In this document: in pieces, positions 27,401 through 34,869 of the stretch
How the letters are laid out: the number at the start of each line of letters is the position of its first letter
How positions within the stretch are numbered: the stretch's first letter is position 1
Source: Chitinophaga filiformis
GTDB taxonomy: Bacteria; Bacteroidota; Bacteroidia; Chitinophagales; Chitinophagaceae
Assembly: GCF_023100805.1 (NCBI RefSeq)
Contig: NZ_CP095855.1
Location: forward strand, 4,505,001-4,569,000
Length of the DNA stretch: 64,000 nucleotides
Direction of reading: 5' to 3'
Made by a program: the position numbers and the translations under genes
Notes under the pieces: generated by a model
Databases searched by the model: none
Seen by the model: the letters and a program-made list of their open reading frames with translations, nothing else
Told to the model about the DNA's origin: nothing

Positions 27401-28664
27401 TGCTTCGCCTGTATATACGTTAAACAGCAATACTTACAACCAGTTAAAAACGAAGGACGCCTCGCAGGATCAGCCAGGCAAGCCTAAGGCCTATCTTAGC
27501 TATATCCTGTTCGACGATCAGTTCAACCTTGTGGATGAGAACTCCGGCATGCGACAGGTCGGCAGTGCGATAGATGCCTTACAGACCCTGGTGGTGCAAA
27601 AGATGCGGATAAAGAAGACGGGTTTTATTTACATTTATACCAGCAACGAAAGCGGACAGGATGTATTCTTTGACAACCTGGTAGTTACCCACAACGGGGG
27701 CGCATTGCTTGAGGAGACACACTATTATCCTTTCGGCCTGACGATGGCTGGGATCAGCAGAAACGCCCTGAAAGGAACGCAGTATCCTGAGAACAGGAAA
27801 AGGTACAATGGCATAGACTTCAGCGCTGACCTTGGCCTTAACCAATACGACGCTTTCTACCGCACCCTGGACCCTCAGACAGGCAGATGGAAACAGATCG
27901 ATCCGAAGATTGACGCCATGGAGTCCTGGTCGCCCTACGCATCGCACTTTGACAACCCGATCAGGTACAGCGACCCGCTCGGCGACTGGCCCGGTCCCGG
28001 CGACGGTTTCTTCACGAGGTTACTCAACTTTGCCGCCGACGCCAAAGAAAATTTCCGTCGGAATACCACCCAGCAAAAGAACTTCGTCCGTGAGAAAGCA
28101 CAAGAGGGAATCAATAATTTCAAGTACCGTATCGCCACCGGCACAACGACGCCCCAACTCCTTTTCGAGGAGTTCCGCAAAAATCCCCTTGCCGCCCCAA
28201 CCGGCATTGGAGGCGTGGAAGTAAAACTCGCCACCGTTGCTGCCAAAGAATTCGCCCTCACTTCAGAAGCAGCAGGTGCAGGCACCAAAACCGCGGCAGG
28301 GTTCGAAGTAAGAGCTCAAATGAAAGCCAAACTGGATGGCGCAGAAAGAAGAGCACTGTTTGGGGATGGATGGGCGAGTGGTAGTTTAAAGGAAGCGCGA
28401 GAAAAGTTTGCACCGGGGGCGGAGGGTGTTTTAAATGAGAAGGGGACGAAAACTTATTATCATAACCCTGAAGCGAAAATTCGGGTTGTTTATGATAATC
28501 TTGGAGACTATTTCAGACTAGAAAATACCACTTTAACAGGAGAACGGCGATATGTGGATTTCACTGGAAAAGTACCGAATAACAAAATACTCGTTAACGG
28601 AAAACAGATGGGTAGAGACAAAATAGAATATCACCAAGTTACTCACTTTATAAATATAGATTGA
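24429..28664 (+). CDS. RHS-repeat polymorphic toxin with DUF6443 N-terminus
   Basis: From the ATG at 24429 the protein is about 1411 residues. A signal peptide ('VTSILLLIPLSIVGVLRAQ') is followed by a DUF6443-like region ('TQYFDGLGRLLQTVEKG', 'YDAFGREQYEYLPY'). About 900 residues of RHS/YD repeats follow ('YDYDRADRLTRADF', 'YDAGGNLLAM', 'YDPNGNIAKDRNKGID'). The RHS-associated core is near residues 1100-1180 ('YYPFGLTM', 'KRYNGIDF', 'YRTLDPQTGRWKQIDP', 'NPIRYSDPLGDWPG'). After the core comes a variable tip of about 230 residues. Its final ~115 residues ('KTYYHNPEAKIRVVYDN', 'RRYVDFTGKVPNN', 'YHQVTHF') look like a small nuclease-type toxin domain, but I cannot name the family. The tip DNA is more AT-rich than the RHS body. 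The shell would encapsulate the tip, as in other RHS toxins. No VgrG, PAAR or T9SS sorting domain is visible, so the export route is unclear. Confidence 0.85.
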   Translation: MKVTSILLLIPLSIVGVLRAQNKPANTSRPAAIPAVAPAPYTTTMVNSIRTWTPSMPIAESATVMSAARTVAEVKQETQYFDGLGRLLQTVEKGLSPTGKDRVSPVDYDAFGREQYEYLPYIPKTGNTSDGLFKMAPFAGQRAFYRDSTLAPGTGGDSIYYTQTAYEASPLNRVLQTWAPGNSWAKEGGNRPVKQQYLVNSIADSVRLWDVNALSPMPVSSRIYGNGELLKELVINEAGVQTVLYKDKEGHVVLKKTQLAAAPGAAHTGWLCTYYVYDGLGDLRCIVPPKAVEAIRSNWIIPADIARELCFFYRYDKRSRMIVQKVPGADSTEMIYDERDRLIGRRDGNLKVLGMWHATYYDQLDREQKTALFYDARSREAMQAAVNQAGFNPLNAFPFIDSSALRVLTNTYYNNYNFPGRQNYVTADITKVQAGANPYAEALPATASTMTRGLTTGRRYRIEATEQFNTTTIYYNDKGRVVQTITDNMPGGRDITNTLYDFSGKVLSIYQKHTNPRSTLTPLTTVLTQFDYDAMGRIDTVKKRINDNPALQRTIAVNTYDELGRLKTKRLDVSGAATQLELLQYEYNIRGWLKALNRQFVNTLNATSNWFGQEYCYDYGFDSVDYNGNIAGIKWKSLSDGIPRAYGYDYDRADRLTRADFREQLSGNTAWTNSKADFSVSGLAYDAGGNLLAMKQMGLNGPVIQTIDSLKYGYFNNSHRLSYVTDKKNNPASTLGDFNETDNREEQDYWYDPNGNIAKDRNKGIDTIYYNHQQLPAILYAKNKTASIYYLYAGGTGERLAKMVTDASIQPQLFRTTHYINDFQYEQDSLQFISHEEGRVRPIYRTGQPVTYAFDYFIKDQQGNVRMVLSSQKDTAIYAATMEAAMAGTENALFSNIDKTRTSRPANYPTDGTTNPNAYVARLNAINGQKIGPSIVLRVVAGDSLQIGVRALYKHAGALSSSTTAATMVAAILDAFSGATIKGGIHQATGSASPVYTLNSNTYNQLKTKDASQDQPGKPKAYLSYILFDDQFNLVDENSGMRQVGSAIDALQTLVVQKMRIKKTGFIYIYTSNESGQDVFFDNLVVTHNGGALLEETHYYPFGLTMAGISRNALKGTQYPENRKRYNGIDFSADLGLNQYDAFYRTLDPQTGRWKQIDPKIDAMESWSPYASHFDNPIRYSDPLGDWPGPGDGFFTRLLNFAADAKENFRRNTTQQKNFVREKAQEGINNFKYRIATGTTTPQLLFEEFRKNPLAAPTGIGGVEVKLATVAAKEFALTSEAAGAGTKTAAGFEVRAQMKAKLDGAERRALFGDGWASGSLKEAREKFAPGAEGVLNEKGTKTYYHNPEAKIRVVYDNLGDYFRLENTTLTGERRYVDFTGKVPNNKILVNGKQMGRDKIEYHQVTHFINID

Positions 28665-28665
28665 A

Positions 28666-29001
28666 ATGAAAATAAGATTGATAGAAGTTCCAAAGGACAA
28701 AGAAGCGGAACATGCACTGGACTACAATGAGGCTACAGATGACCAGCTAATCCGGATTTATTTGACTAGTTCTGAGTTTATAGAACTTTGTGATAATGGC
28801 TTTTTCGACACGTTAAACGAAATGACAGATGCAATGATTGACGACTTCGAAGATGCTGAAATTGTGAAAAAGGAAGAATTGGAAATGGTATTAAACAGTG
28901 AAGTATTCAACCTACCTGTTTCTAACGACATTCTTCATCGATTGAAGCACCTTTTCCAAGAAGCCTTAGAACGTGGCACCGGCGTCTATTTCTTTTTCTA
29001 A
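28666..29001 (+). CDS. Probable immunity protein for the RHS toxin
   Basis: The gene starts 1 bp after the toxin stop codon and encodes a small acidic soluble protein of 111 residues ('KDKEAEHALDYNEATDDQ', 'DAMIDDFEDAEIVKKEELE') with no signal peptide. It has the AT-rich composition of the toxin tip. Size, charge, position and composition are what is expected of a cytoplasmic immunity protein that binds and blocks the adjacent toxin domain. No specific immunity family is recognised. The identity is inferred from context, not from sequence similarity. Confidence 0.65.
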   Translation: MKIRLIEVPKDKEAEHALDYNEATDDQLIRIYLTSSEFIELCDNGFFDTLNEMTDAMIDDFEDAEIVKKEELEMVLNSEVFNLPVSNDILHRLKHLFQEALERGTGVYFFF

Positions 29002-29034
29002 ACAATAAGATCACAGGAAAACCAGAAGTCGCCT

Positions 29035-29210
29035 ATAAGTAGCGGACGGTTTGAGGTGGAGACTGCGGGCCTTAGCCCATTGGAGAGCCTGACACGATTG
29101 ACAGGGGTTAAATGGGCCATTCCAAAGCCCCTACGCTTGACAAAGCTCAATCGTGCGTCTCGGAAAGGGGCTACAGCCCGTGGTCCCACCTCAAACCGCG
29201 AGCTACTTAT
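29035..29210. repeat. 176-bp imperfect palindrome downstream of the toxin/immunity pair
   Basis: The left arm (29035-29078, beginning ataagtagc) and the reverse complement of the right arm (29168-29210) align over about 43 bases. They share ataagtagc, cggtttgaggtgg and gtagccc/ttagccc blocks and differ at a few internal positions. Nested inside are cacgattga (29092 region) with tcaatcgtg (29148 region), and aggggtt (29103 region) with agcccct (29126 region). The transcript would fold into one long interrupted stem. No transposase, target-site duplication or T-run is seen. It could be a small non-autonomous element, a recombination site for toxin-tip exchange, or a structured RNA. Confidence 0.75.
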
Positions 29211-29777
29211 TTAATCGAGTCGGAAAAATTGTTAGTAAACAAACGACAGGCTACCTACTTTGCAATCAAGCAAACCGCGAACTATTCTCCGAAATCGAGT
29301 CTAAAAGCGATTGGCCATAACGCGAGGTACAATCGAATCTGAAAACTATTTCGGCAATCGAGCCAGTAAAATCAATGTCAATCTCAAAACACCGGTAGCA
29401 ACTTGCCCCAAACCGCAATAATCACGCATTTGAAATTTACAACCCCAGCTAACCGCGACGCCACCACGAAGCGACCGGTTTGATTTTTATAACCCCTCTC
29501 CATCGTTATTTCCGCAAATAAACAACGCTCTCAGCAAGATACCTTTGAAATTTATAGTTATCTGTTTGAATATTGCAATTTGTAATCCGACCCTTCGAAC
29601 TAAATTTGCTTTTAAACGTTAACGATTCAGGAAGCAAAGGTCAAATTTGATATTGGATAACCCATTCTGATGATTACAGTGAAACAGTGCACTGTAACCG
29701 GGTTTCCCCTACTATCAATAGTCCCCTGCCGCAAGTCAACCTATTTAGATCTATTATTTACAGAAAAGCAATTCTTT
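29211..29777 (+). other. Non-coding region with degenerate repeats before the molybdoenzyme operon
   Basis: No gene is supported. A motif of the form aaaccgcga-N(13-14)-aatcgagtc-kgaaaa occurs at 29193-29231 (overlapping the palindrome arm) and 29272-29310, with a shortened copy near 29318-29345 (acgcgaggtacaatcgaatctgaaaa) and a further aatcgagcc at about 29360. These look like decayed repeats. Beyond 29400 the DNA is AT-rich and featureless until tcaaatttgata (29641) and the inverted repeat at 29674. The frame that starts at 29670 joins the 2Fe-2S gene, but its first 36 codons are not family-like. Confidence 0.5.
29674..29697. promoter_or_regulatory. Inverted repeat upstream of the molybdenum hydroxylase operon
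   Basis: ttacagtg (29674-29681) and cactgtaa (29690-29697) form a perfect 8-8-8 dyad 80 bp before the first gene. It could be an operator. It does not match the ModE-like dyad found at 36392, so a different regulator would be involved. Confidence 0.4.
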
Positions 29778-30251
29778 ATGGTTAAGCTAAAGATCAACCA
29801 GAAAGAGTACACAGTAGACGCCAGTCCTGATATGCCTTTGTTATGGGCGATAAGGGATATAGTCGGATTAACTGGTACCAAATTCGGTTGCGGTATGGCG
29901 CAATGTGGCGCGTGTACCGTTCATTTGGATGGAGAAGCGGTACGTTCATGTGTTACATTGGTGTCGCGGGCTGTTGGAAAGGAAATAGTAACTATTGAAG
30001 GATTATCTGCTGATCCGGACAACTACCTGCAGAAGGCGTGGATAGAGCTGGACGTACCGCAATGCGGTTATTGCCAGTCCGGCCAGATTATGTCTGCGGC
30101 GGTGTTGTTGAGAGAAAACCCAAATCCAACAGATGAAGACATTGATAGCGCAATGTCCGGGAATATCTGTCGCTGCGGCACATATCCCCGTATCAGGAAG
30201 GCCATTCACCTGGCCGCAAAAATGCAGCGGGAAGGAGGTAAGAACAAATGA
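29778..30251 (+). CDS. Molybdenum hydroxylase 2Fe-2S subunit (IorA-like)
   Basis: From the ATG at 29778 the protein is 157 residues, the usual size for this subunit. The N-terminal plant-type 2Fe-2S cluster motif is 'GCGMAQCGACTVHLDG' with a downstream Cys in 'VRSC'. The second cluster motif is 'QCGYCQSGQIM' plus 'SGNICRCGTYPRI'. Together they are diagnostic of xanthine dehydrogenase/isoquinoline-1-oxidoreductase small subunits. It passes electrons from the molybdopterin site to the acceptor. There is no FAD subunit gene, and the cytochrome c gene downstream is the probable acceptor. The longer frame from 29670 adds 36 residues with no family match. Its end overlaps the start of the large subunit by 4 bp. 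Confidence 0.93.
   Translation: MVKLKINQKEYTVDASPDMPLLWAIRDIVGLTGTKFGCGMAQCGACTVHLDGEAVRSCVTLVSRAVGKEIVTIEGLSADPDNYLQKAWIELDVPQCGYCQSGQIMSAAVLLRENPNPTDEDIDSAMSGNICRCGTYPRIRKAIHLAAKMQREGGKNK
30232..30239 (+). promoter_or_regulatory. Strong Shine-Dalgarno sequence for the molybdopterin subunit
   Basis: AAGGAGGT at 30232-30239 is 8 nt before the ATG at 30248. Such a complete anti-SD complement is unusual in Bacteroidota. It lies inside the end of the upstream gene, so it may be partly due to coding sequence (an Arg-Glu-Gly-Gly stretch). Confidence 0.5.
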
Positions 30252-32431
30252 GTACAACATTGAACACGAGCAGGCGTAATTTCCTGAAAACCGGTGCTGT
30301 ACTGGGCAGCGGACTGCTGGTCTCCTTTACAGTTCCCGGCGCTAAAAGGCTCGGCGCAGCAGCGCCTTCCATGCTGGGCCCACAAAGTGGCGCAGCATTC
30401 GCTCCAAATGCGTATCTGAATATAACAGCAGATAATGAAGTACTGGTATATCTGGCACATGCTGAAATGGGCCAGGGTATCTGGACGACCTTGTCAATGA
30501 TGATAGCAGACGAACTGGATGTAGACGTCAATAAGATGGTGGTACAGCATGGAGATGCCTGGGCGCCATATAATCATACCATGTTCGGGATACAGATCAC
30601 AGGAGGCTCCAGCACTACCTGGTCTGAATTTGACAGGTACCGCAAGGCCGGCGCTACTGCCAGGGCTTTGCTGGTACAGGCAGCTGCGCAGAAATTTGGC
30701 GTGAGCCCTGCCGACTGTAAGACAGAGAACGGTGTGGTAAGGGCAGGCGATAAGAGCGCCACTTACGGAGAACTGGCCACTGCAGCAGCAGCATTGCCTG
30801 CACCAGGTGATGTACCGCTGAAAGATCCGAAGGAGTGGAAGTATATCGGTAAAGGCGTTAAACGACTGGATACACCGGCTAAAATAAACGGTACTGCAAA
30901 ATTCGGGATGGATATGCAGTTCCCGGGCATGCTGACAGCAGTGGTGTTGCACGCACCTGTTTTCGGCGCCAAGGTGAAGACCGTGGATTCCGCAAAGGCG
31001 AAAGCAATACCGGGTGTACGCCAGGTGGTACAGATCCCCAGTGGGGTAGCTGTATTGGCAGACAACTACTGGGCCGCTAAAAAAGGCAGGGCGGCACTCA
31101 AAGTGGACTGGGACCTGGGAGCGGGTGTGAAGGTAGATTCAGCAACGATGCTGGCAGAGTACAGGCAGCTGGCACAGAAGCCAGGCACCCAGGCTGGTAA
31201 AGCAGGGGATGTGGACAGTGCTATGTCGAAAGCAGTGAAGACAGTAGAGGCTGAATATTTCTTCCCTTACCTGGCGCATGCACCGATGGAGCCTTTGAAT
31301 GTGACCATCCAGCTGAAAGACGGCAAGTGTGAAATATGGACCGGTACACAGATGCCGGGCCTGGATCAGGGTGCTGCGGCGAAGATCCTGGGACTGAAGC
31401 CGGAGCAGATCAGGGTGAATACCGTGTTCCTTGGCGGAGGCTTCGGCAGAAGGGCCACGCCATCTTCCGACTTCGTAAGTGAAGCGGCACATATTGTTAA
31501 GGCCAGTGGCAAGCCATTGGTGAAAATGGTATGGTCCCGCGAAGATGATATAAAAGGTGGTTATTTCCGCCCGGCCTTCCTGCACAAGATAACAGCAGGC
31601 CTGAATGCACAGGGAAAGCCAATAGCCTGGAAACACACGATAGTGGGCCAGTCCATCATGGAAGGGACACTGTTTGCAGGAATGATCAAAGATGGTATTG
31701 ACGCTGCCTCCGTAGAAGGAGTGGTGGACTCGCCTTATCTGGAAGCTGTTCCTGACCGCCTGGTGACCTTACACTCTCCTAAAAATCAGGTGCCGGTGTT
31801 GTGGTGGCGTTCCGTAGGGCATACACACACAGGTATGGCAATGGAAGCCATGATCGATGAACTGGCACATACAGCAGGCAAAGATCCGGTAGCCTACCGC
31901 CGGGAATTGCTGAAGTCCAGCCCGAGACATCTGGCGGCGCTTAACCTGGCAGCCGAAAAGGCCGGCTGGGGTAAACCATTGCCTGCCGGACGATTCAGGG
32001 GAATAGCAGTGCATGAGTCCTTCCTCAGTTATGTAGCCCAGGTAGCGGAGATCTCCCTGAACGAAGACGGCACCATCAAGGTACACCGTGTAGTATGCGC
32101 TATAGACTGCGGTCTGGCGGTAAATCCTGATGGTGTGAAAGCCCAGATAGAAAGCGGGATCAATTTCGGGGTTGCAGCAGCGCTGCATAGCGAGATATCC
32201 CTGGAGAATGGTCGTGTAAAACAAGGCAATTTTAATGATTACGTGGTAGCCAGGATGTTTGACACCCCGGCGGACATAGAAGTGCATATTGTGGATAGCA
32301 GCAGCAAAATGGGTGGCGTGGGTGAACCAGGCGTGCCACCGGTAGCACCGGCTATCGCGAATGCTTACTTCGCCGCTACAGGCAAACGCCTGAGGAACCT
32401 GCCTTTCAACAAGGCGAACCTGCCGGCTTAA
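30248..32431 (+). CDS. Xanthine dehydrogenase-family molybdopterin-binding subunit (IorB-like), Tat-exported
   Basis: The 727-residue protein has a twin-arginine signal ('TSRRNFLKTGAVLGSGLLVSF' in part), which predicts folding with cofactor in the cytoplasm and export to the periplasm. Molybdopterin-site motifs are visible: 'AHAEMGQGIWTTLSMMIADELDVD' in parts, 'GGSSTTWSEFDRYR', 'YLAHAPMEPLN', 'GGGFGRRATPSSDF', 'RSVGHTHTGMAMEAMIDELA' in part, and the C-terminal 'GGVGEPGVPPVAPAIANA' with the catalytic Glu. It is the catalytic subunit of an isoquinoline/aldehyde oxidoreductase-type enzyme that hydroxylates a carbon with water-derived oxygen. The substrate is unknown; aldehydes or N-heterocycles are typical. 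It overlaps the 2Fe-2S subunit by 4 bp and is followed by the cytochrome gene. Confidence 0.93.
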   Translation: MSTTLNTSRRNFLKTGAVLGSGLLVSFTVPGAKRLGAAAPSMLGPQSGAAFAPNAYLNITADNEVLVYLAHAEMGQGIWTTLSMMIADELDVDVNKMVVQHGDAWAPYNHTMFGIQITGGSSTTWSEFDRYRKAGATARALLVQAAAQKFGVSPADCKTENGVVRAGDKSATYGELATAAAALPAPGDVPLKDPKEWKYIGKGVKRLDTPAKINGTAKFGMDMQFPGMLTAVVLHAPVFGAKVKTVDSAKAKAIPGVRQVVQIPSGVAVLADNYWAAKKGRAALKVDWDLGAGVKVDSATMLAEYRQLAQKPGTQAGKAGDVDSAMSKAVKTVEAEYFFPYLAHAPMEPLNVTIQLKDGKCEIWTGTQMPGLDQGAAAKILGLKPEQIRVNTVFLGGGFGRRATPSSDFVSEAAHIVKASGKPLVKMVWSREDDIKGGYFRPAFLHKITAGLNAQGKPIAWKHTIVGQSIMEGTLFAGMIKDGIDAASVEGVVDSPYLEAVPDRLVTLHSPKNQVPVLWWRSVGHTHTGMAMEAMIDELAHTAGKDPVAYRRELLKSSPRHLAALNLAAEKAGWGKPLPAGRFRGIAVHESFLSYVAQVAEISLNEDGTIKVHRVVCAIDCGLAVNPDGVKAQIESGINFGVAAALHSEISLENGRVKQGNFNDYVVARMFDTPADIEVHIVDSSSKMGGVGEPGVPPVAPAIANAYFAATGKRLRNLPFNKANLPA

Positions 32432-32469
32432 GCGACGGTATCCTGATTTTTTACACGTAATGAGATGTT

Positions 32470-33129
32470 ATGGCACAATTAACTAAAAACCAGTATTTTA
32501 ATACAAAGAAAGTCGTGTATCTGCTGTTGGCAGCAACGGCAATTTCTTCGGTTGTAGTATCTTTCCGTACGGATGCTTTCAATGGTGTGCCGTCGGAAGA
32601 TAAAACAAAGGTTGCAGAGACAGCAATGGCAGAGCCGGATAGTGTGATCTCGAAAAAGGCCTTTTTACAGGCTTATAAAGTGCTGATGCATCCCAGGTGT
32701 ATGAACTGTCACCCGAAAGGCGACAGGCCCCTGCAAGGCGACGATAGCCACGTACACACTATGAATGTACAGCGTGGTACAGATGGCAAGGGGCTTTACG
32801 CAATGAAATGCTCTAACTGTCACCAGCCACAGAATACCCCAGGGCTGCACATGCCTCCGGGCAATCCGAACTGGCACCTGCCACCGGCTGATATGAAGAT
32901 GGTATTCCAGGGTAAAACGCCGCGGGAGCTGGCGAAGACCATGCTGAATCAAAATGAGAATGGTCACAAAGACCACGAAGCACTGATCGAACACGTAAGC
33001 AAGGATTCATTGGTGGGTAGCGGGTGGAACCCCGCAGAAGGATTGGCCCACTTACCTATGAGCCGCGCCGAATTTGTGAAACATTTTAAAACATGGCTGG
33101 ATAAGGGCGCTTACTTGCCGGATAAATAA
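32470..33129 (+). CDS. Dihaem c-type cytochrome subunit of the molybdenum hydroxylase
   Basis: The 219-residue protein has an N-terminal hydrophobic helix ('VVYLLLAATAISSVVVSF') and two haem c motifs, 'CMNCH' (~78) and 'CSNCH' (~115), each in a histidine- and proline-rich context ('HPRCMNCHPKGDRPLQG', 'CSNCHQPQNTPGLHMPPG'). It is expected in the periplasm, tethered by the helix, receiving electrons from the 2Fe-2S subunit and delivering them to the respiratory chain. It lies 38 bp after the large subunit and ends 1 bp before XdhC, clearly within the operon. Cytochrome partners are known for FAD-less enzymes of this class. Confidence 0.85.
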   Translation: MAQLTKNQYFNTKKVVYLLLAATAISSVVVSFRTDAFNGVPSEDKTKVAETAMAEPDSVISKKAFLQAYKVLMHPRCMNCHPKGDRPLQGDDSHVHTMNVQRGTDGKGLYAMKCSNCHQPQNTPGLHMPPGNPNWHLPPADMKMVFQGKTPRELAKTMLNQNENGHKDHEALIEHVSKDSLVGSGWNPAEGLAHLPMSRAEFVKHFKTWLDKGAYLPDK

Positions 33130-33130
33130 G

Positions 33131-34249
33131 ATGAAAGAGATCGAGGATATTTTACGGGCCTATGCACAATCCCGCGAGAACGGGAAAAAGGTGGCGCTCG
33201 CCACTGTTGTACACGTGGAAGGATCTTCCTACCGTCGTCCGGGCGCCAGGATGCTGGTAACGGAAGATGGGGAAATGACCGGAGCTATCAGCGGCGGATG
33301 CCTGGAAGGGGATGCTTTGAGAAGAGCGCTCCTGGCCATCATCCAGCAGCAGAATAAGCTGGTCACCTACGACACAACGGATGAGGATGACGCGAAAATA
33401 GGCGTACAACTGGGTTGTAACGGTATCGTCCACATCCTGTTCGAACCGATAGACCCGGCTTCTTCACACAATGCTATCAGGCTGCTGGAGCAGGTGCTGG
33501 AGAAACGTGAGGATGCCGTATTAGTAACTCTTTTCAGGTTAAACCAGGCTGCTCAGCAGCCTGGTACCTGTCTTCGTTATTCAGGGAATGACTTTGCAGG
33601 AAGCCTGGAAGACGGAAACCTGAAATCGGCCATCGTAAAGGATGTGCTGGAGGTGTTCAGCACCAGACAAGGGATGGTGAAACAGTACGGAGATGAGAAA
33701 CCGGCCTTGCATGGCTTTGTAGAACTACTGAAACCGCCTGTTTCCCTGGTTATTGCGGGAGCAGGGAATGACGCTATGCCTTTGGTGGAAATAGCCCGCA
33801 TCCAGGGTTGGCATACAACAGTCGTGGACGGAAGGGCCCTGTATGCTACACCGGCCAGGTTCCCCGGCGCCCGCAGGGTGATCGTGAGCAAAGCGGCAGA
33901 AGTGCTGCAAAAGGTGACCATTGACGAAAGGACCGTTTTCGTCCTGATGACACATAATTACAATTATGACCTGGCACTGCTGGAATTACTCCTGCAAAAA
34001 GAAGTAACTTACATCGGTACGCTGGGGCCTAAAAAGAAGCTGGAACGCATGCTGGATGAATTGGCGGCAAAAGGTATTACGGTAGGTGAAGAAGAAAGGG
34101 CCAGGATCCATGGACCGGTAGGACTGGACATCGGTGCGGAAACAGCAGAGGAAATTGCATTGTCTGTGACGGCTGAAATAAAAAGCGTACTTTCAGAAAG
34201 GACTGGCATTCCTTTAAGAGAGAAAAACGGGCCGATACATACTTTGTAA
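33131..34249 (+). CDS. XdhC/CoxI-family molybdenum cofactor maturation protein
   Basis: The 372-residue protein has the N-terminal XdhC_CoxI domain ('VALATVVHVEGSSYRRPGARM' in part, 'GAISGGCLEGDALRRA', 'LGCNGIVHILFEPI') and the C-terminal Rossmann domain ('PVSLVIAGAGNDAMPLVEIA', 'FVLMTHNYNYDLALL', 'TYIGTLGPKKKLERML', 'IHGPVGLDIGAETAEEIALS'). Members bind the cofactor, help its sulfuration, and insert it into the target molybdenum hydroxylase before Tat export. The start is 1 bp after the cytochrome stop codon, and the MocA-type gene starts 5 bp after its end, so translation is probably coupled. Confidence 0.9.
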   Translation: MKEIEDILRAYAQSRENGKKVALATVVHVEGSSYRRPGARMLVTEDGEMTGAISGGCLEGDALRRALLAIIQQQNKLVTYDTTDEDDAKIGVQLGCNGIVHILFEPIDPASSHNAIRLLEQVLEKREDAVLVTLFRLNQAAQQPGTCLRYSGNDFAGSLEDGNLKSAIVKDVLEVFSTRQGMVKQYGDEKPALHGFVELLKPPVSLVIAGAGNDAMPLVEIARIQGWHTTVVDGRALYATPARFPGARRVIVSKAAEVLQKVTIDERTVFVLMTHNYNYDLALLELLLQKEVTYIGTLGPKKKLERMLDELAAKGITVGEEERARIHGPVGLDIGAETAEEIALSVTAEIKSVLSERTGIPLREKNGPIHTL

Positions 34250-34254
34250 ATCGT

Positions 34255-34869
34255 ATGGATATGGAAAAATACGGTGTAATTATTTTGGGGGCGGGTAATT
34301 CTTCCCGCCTGGGACAGCCGAAACAATTGCTGATGTACAGGGGAAAGACCCTGATCTGCCAGATGGCAGAAGAAGCAATTGCAGCGGTAGGCAGTCCTGT
34401 GGTATTGGTAACAGGTGCGAACGCACCACAGATACTGGAAAAACTTTGCGGATTTGCCATTGAGATAGTGGAAAATGATCACTGGATAGAAGGCATGGGC
34501 TCGTCCATCAGTACCGGGATGAAGGTGCTGGTAAAACACGAAGGCCTCACAGGTGTGATCATCATGGTCTGCGATCAGCCTTTTGTGAATGCGGCTTTGT
34601 TGAAGCAGCTGATGGACCAGCAGATAATTGCCGGAAAAGGGATCATTGCCTGCACCTACGATAACACGGCAGGTACGCCCGTGCTCTTTGCAAATACTTA
34701 TTTCGATGCGCTGGCAGCCCTGGAAGGACAGGAAGGTGCAAAAAAGATATTACAACAGTCTACAGACGACCTGGCCCTGGTGCCTTTTCCGCTTGGAGCT
34801 TTAGATATTGATACAGCTGAGGATTATCAGCGATTACTAACAGGGCAAGTTTTAGCAGATGATAATTGA
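34255..34869 (+). CDS. MocA-type molybdenum cofactor nucleotidyltransferase
   Basis: The 204-residue protein has the MobA/MocA glycosyltransferase-A-like fold signature 'ILGAGNSSRLGQPKQLLMYRGKTL' in parts, with the GxGxSxRxGxxK loop, then 'MVCDQPFVN' (metal-binding Asp region) and 'TYDNTAGTPVLFANTYFDAL' in parts. In an operon with an XdhC gene it most likely adds CMP to molybdopterin, giving the cytosine dinucleotide form used by this enzyme class. An alternative start is the ATG two codons later at 34261. Its last 11 bp overlap the start of moaA. Confidence 0.87.
   Translation: MDMEKYGVIILGAGNSSRLGQPKQLLMYRGKTLICQMAEEAIAAVGSPVVLVTGANAPQILEKLCGFAIEIVENDHWIEGMGSSISTGMKVLVKHEGLTGVIIMVCDQPFVNAALLKQLMDQQIIAGKGIIACTYDNTAGTPVLFANTYFDALAALEGQEGAKKILQQSTDDLALVPFPLGALDIDTAEDYQRLLTGQVLADDN

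Noticed and set aside
29035..29210. Retron or group II intron RNA
   Set aside because: No reverse transcriptase gene is nearby, and the fold is a simple long stem without intron domain V features that I can see.
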